Shown one piece after another: positions 6,408-7,269 of a stretch of 7,269 nt of DNA. The stretch lies in the NCBI GenBank assembly GCA_022710245.1, contig JAKLHH010000367.1:1-7269 (forward strand), in the 5' to 3' direction. The stretch's first letter is position 1, and the number at the start of each line of letters is the position of its first letter. This stretch comes from Myxococcota bacterium (lineage in GTDB: Bacteria; Myxococcota; Polyangia; GCA-2747355; JAKLHH01). The notes below the pieces were generated by a model. That model saw only the letters and a program-made list of their open reading frames with translations. It made no database searches and was not told the DNA's origin. The position numbers and the translations under genes were made by a program.

Positions 6408-6481
6408 AGCACCCGGACTCAAGAGAATCGGCAACTTCCAGAGAGAGGGCAGCCGGCGCTGGTCTCGTGCAGGCGACACCC

Positions 6482-6499
6482 GGTCTCCTGGAGGAGACC
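6482..6499. repeat. 18-bp near-perfect palindrome (8-bp arms, 2-base centre)
   Basis: The sequence ggtctcctggaggagacc has exact 8-bp complementary arms. It lies about 40 bases past the stop of the GIDE-like gene and about 75 bases upstream of the candidate sigma-54 element. It might form a transcript hairpin ending the GIDE-like gene, though no T run follows. It might instead be an operator or activator-binding site for the lipoprotein promoter. Confidence 0.6.
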
Positions 6500-6539
6500 C
6501 GCGGGCGGCCGATAGACCGCGGCTGCGTGGTTGGTCCGG

Positions 6540-7269
6540 CTATCGACCCGCGCGGTGCCGGAGCGCGGTCCCCTCCACCTCTGCCACGTGGAGCAGCCCG
6601 AGGCGACGCGTGATGCGCGGCTCGCCGATGATCCCGTCGAGGCCTCGGGCTGCGAGCTCGCGCCGGACGCGCTGCCACAGCCGCTCGCTGGCCAGGACCC
6701 CGTAGCCGAGGTAGGTCATGCGCACGCGGGCCGGGCCGTGCAGCGTGACCTCTCGGGCGGTGCGGAAGCTCTCCGGGTAGAAGGGAACGAGGGGCCGCGG
6801 GGCCACGGCGCCAGCCGTCGGTAGCTCCAGCGTGACGCGCGGGAGCGCGTTGGCGCCGGCGAGCACGACCAGCCCGGCGAGGAGCAGGGCCGCGAGGAGC
6901 ACGGGGAGGTCGCGACCGCCGCTCAGCGCCAGCGCCGGGCCGAGCTGGCCCGGGGTGGCGATGACCAGCTCGCCACCGGCCGGCGCCCGCAGCACCTGCC
7001 GGAAGCCGTGGCCGCGCTGCACCGCCGAGGGCTCGTGCCCACCCACCTCGGCGAGCTCGCCGACGACGATCACCTCCGCGCCTCGCTCGATCAGCCGCTC
7101 GAGGCAGCGACGACGGCCGAGCCCGTCGTCGCGCTCGTGCGTGGAGACCGGCGCGAGGGCCACCACACGCTCGACGTCGACGGCGATCGCACGGGTCCCG
7201 TCGACGAGCTCGAAGGGCGCGGCGAGCTCGTCCTCGCTGACGCGCGCCCAGTGACCGGTCGAGACGCCC
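6540..7269 (-). CDS. Membrane protein with GIDE-like domain (C-terminal 242 residues, cut by right edge)
   Basis: The frame is open to the right edge and ends at TAG (6540-6542), so the true start lies outside; an internal GTG at 7164-7166 is not the start. Visible residues 19-35 read FELVDGTRAIAVDVERV and 61-72 ERGAEVIVVGEL. This pattern, a D-G-x-x-x-A-x-V-D strand followed some 35 residues later by G-x-x-V-x-V-x-G-E, is characteristic of GIDE-type proteins (the region shared with the mitochondrial E3 ligase MULAN/MAPL). Bacterial members usually lack a RING finger, and none is visible here. A single membrane segment lies at about 121-140, after which roughly 100 residues form a tail rich in Arg, Leu and Val. 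Bacterial GIDE proteins have no established biochemical role, so none is assigned. It lies upstream of the lipoprotein gene on the same strand, 183 bp apart. Confidence 0.55.
   Translation of the reverse strand, partial: GVSTGHWARVSEDELAAPFELVDGTRAIAVDVERVVALAPVSTHERDDGLGRRRCLERLIERGAEVIVVGELAEVGGHEPSAVQRGHGFRQVLRAPAGGELVIATPGQLGPALALSGGRDLPVLLAALLLAGLVVLAGANALPRVTLELPTAGAVAPRPLVPFYPESFRTAREVTLHGPARVRMTYLGYGVLASERLWQRVRRELAARGLDGIIGEPRITRRLGLLHVAEVEGTALRHRAGR

Noticed and set aside
1..7269. Defence system, mobile element, CRISPR array or biosynthetic cluster
   Set aside because: No nuclease, transposase, integrase, repeat-spacer pattern or synthase motif was seen. The genes are envelope and housekeeping types.

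Overview
The window is very GC-rich chromosomal DNA, with G or C at almost every third codon position. It carries six protein genes, five on the minus strand and one on the plus strand. Two features point to a Myxococcota-type organism: a lipoprotein with a low-complexity, Asp/Ala/Arg-rich linker followed by an EGF-like six-cysteine module, and a sigma-54-like promoter in front of it. This is inference from style; no marker gene is present. No tRNA, rRNA, CRISPR array, insertion sequence or phage gene was seen.

Layout, left to right. (1) 1-289, minus: N-terminus of a secreted protein resembling the start of the dual-specificity phosphatase family, cut by the window edge. A 19-codon ORF with a very strong ribosome binding site overlaps its start codon. 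(2) 406-2613, minus: a 735-residue multi-pass membrane protein of the GT-C / PTPS-related / YfhO-like kind, probably a lipid-linked-sugar glycosyltransferase. (3) 2712-3380, plus: a cytosolic calcineurin-like metallophosphoesterase of the MPPED/239AB family, divergent from gene 2 and tail-to-tail with gene 4. (4) 3382-4599, minus: a PIG-V-like GT-C mannosyltransferase. (5) 4725-6356, minus: an exported lipoprotein with an EGF-like module, a beta-sandwich and a right-handed beta-helix resembling GH49 dextranases. (6) 6540-7269, minus: a membrane protein with a GIDE-like domain, cut by the right edge.

The genes fit a loose cell-envelope and surface-glycan theme: two membrane enzymes that probably move sugars from lipid carriers, and one surface lipoprotein that probably cuts or binds a polysaccharide. 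Genes 6, 5 and 4 lie on one strand, but gaps of 183 and 125 bp holding strong inverted repeats suggest separate control rather than a tight operon. The most noteworthy points are the EGF/beta-helix lipoprotein with its candidate sigma-54 promoter, the overlapping leader ORF before gene 1, and the hairpin plus tandem 15-bp duplication before gene 4. I do not see a recognisable novel multi-gene system.
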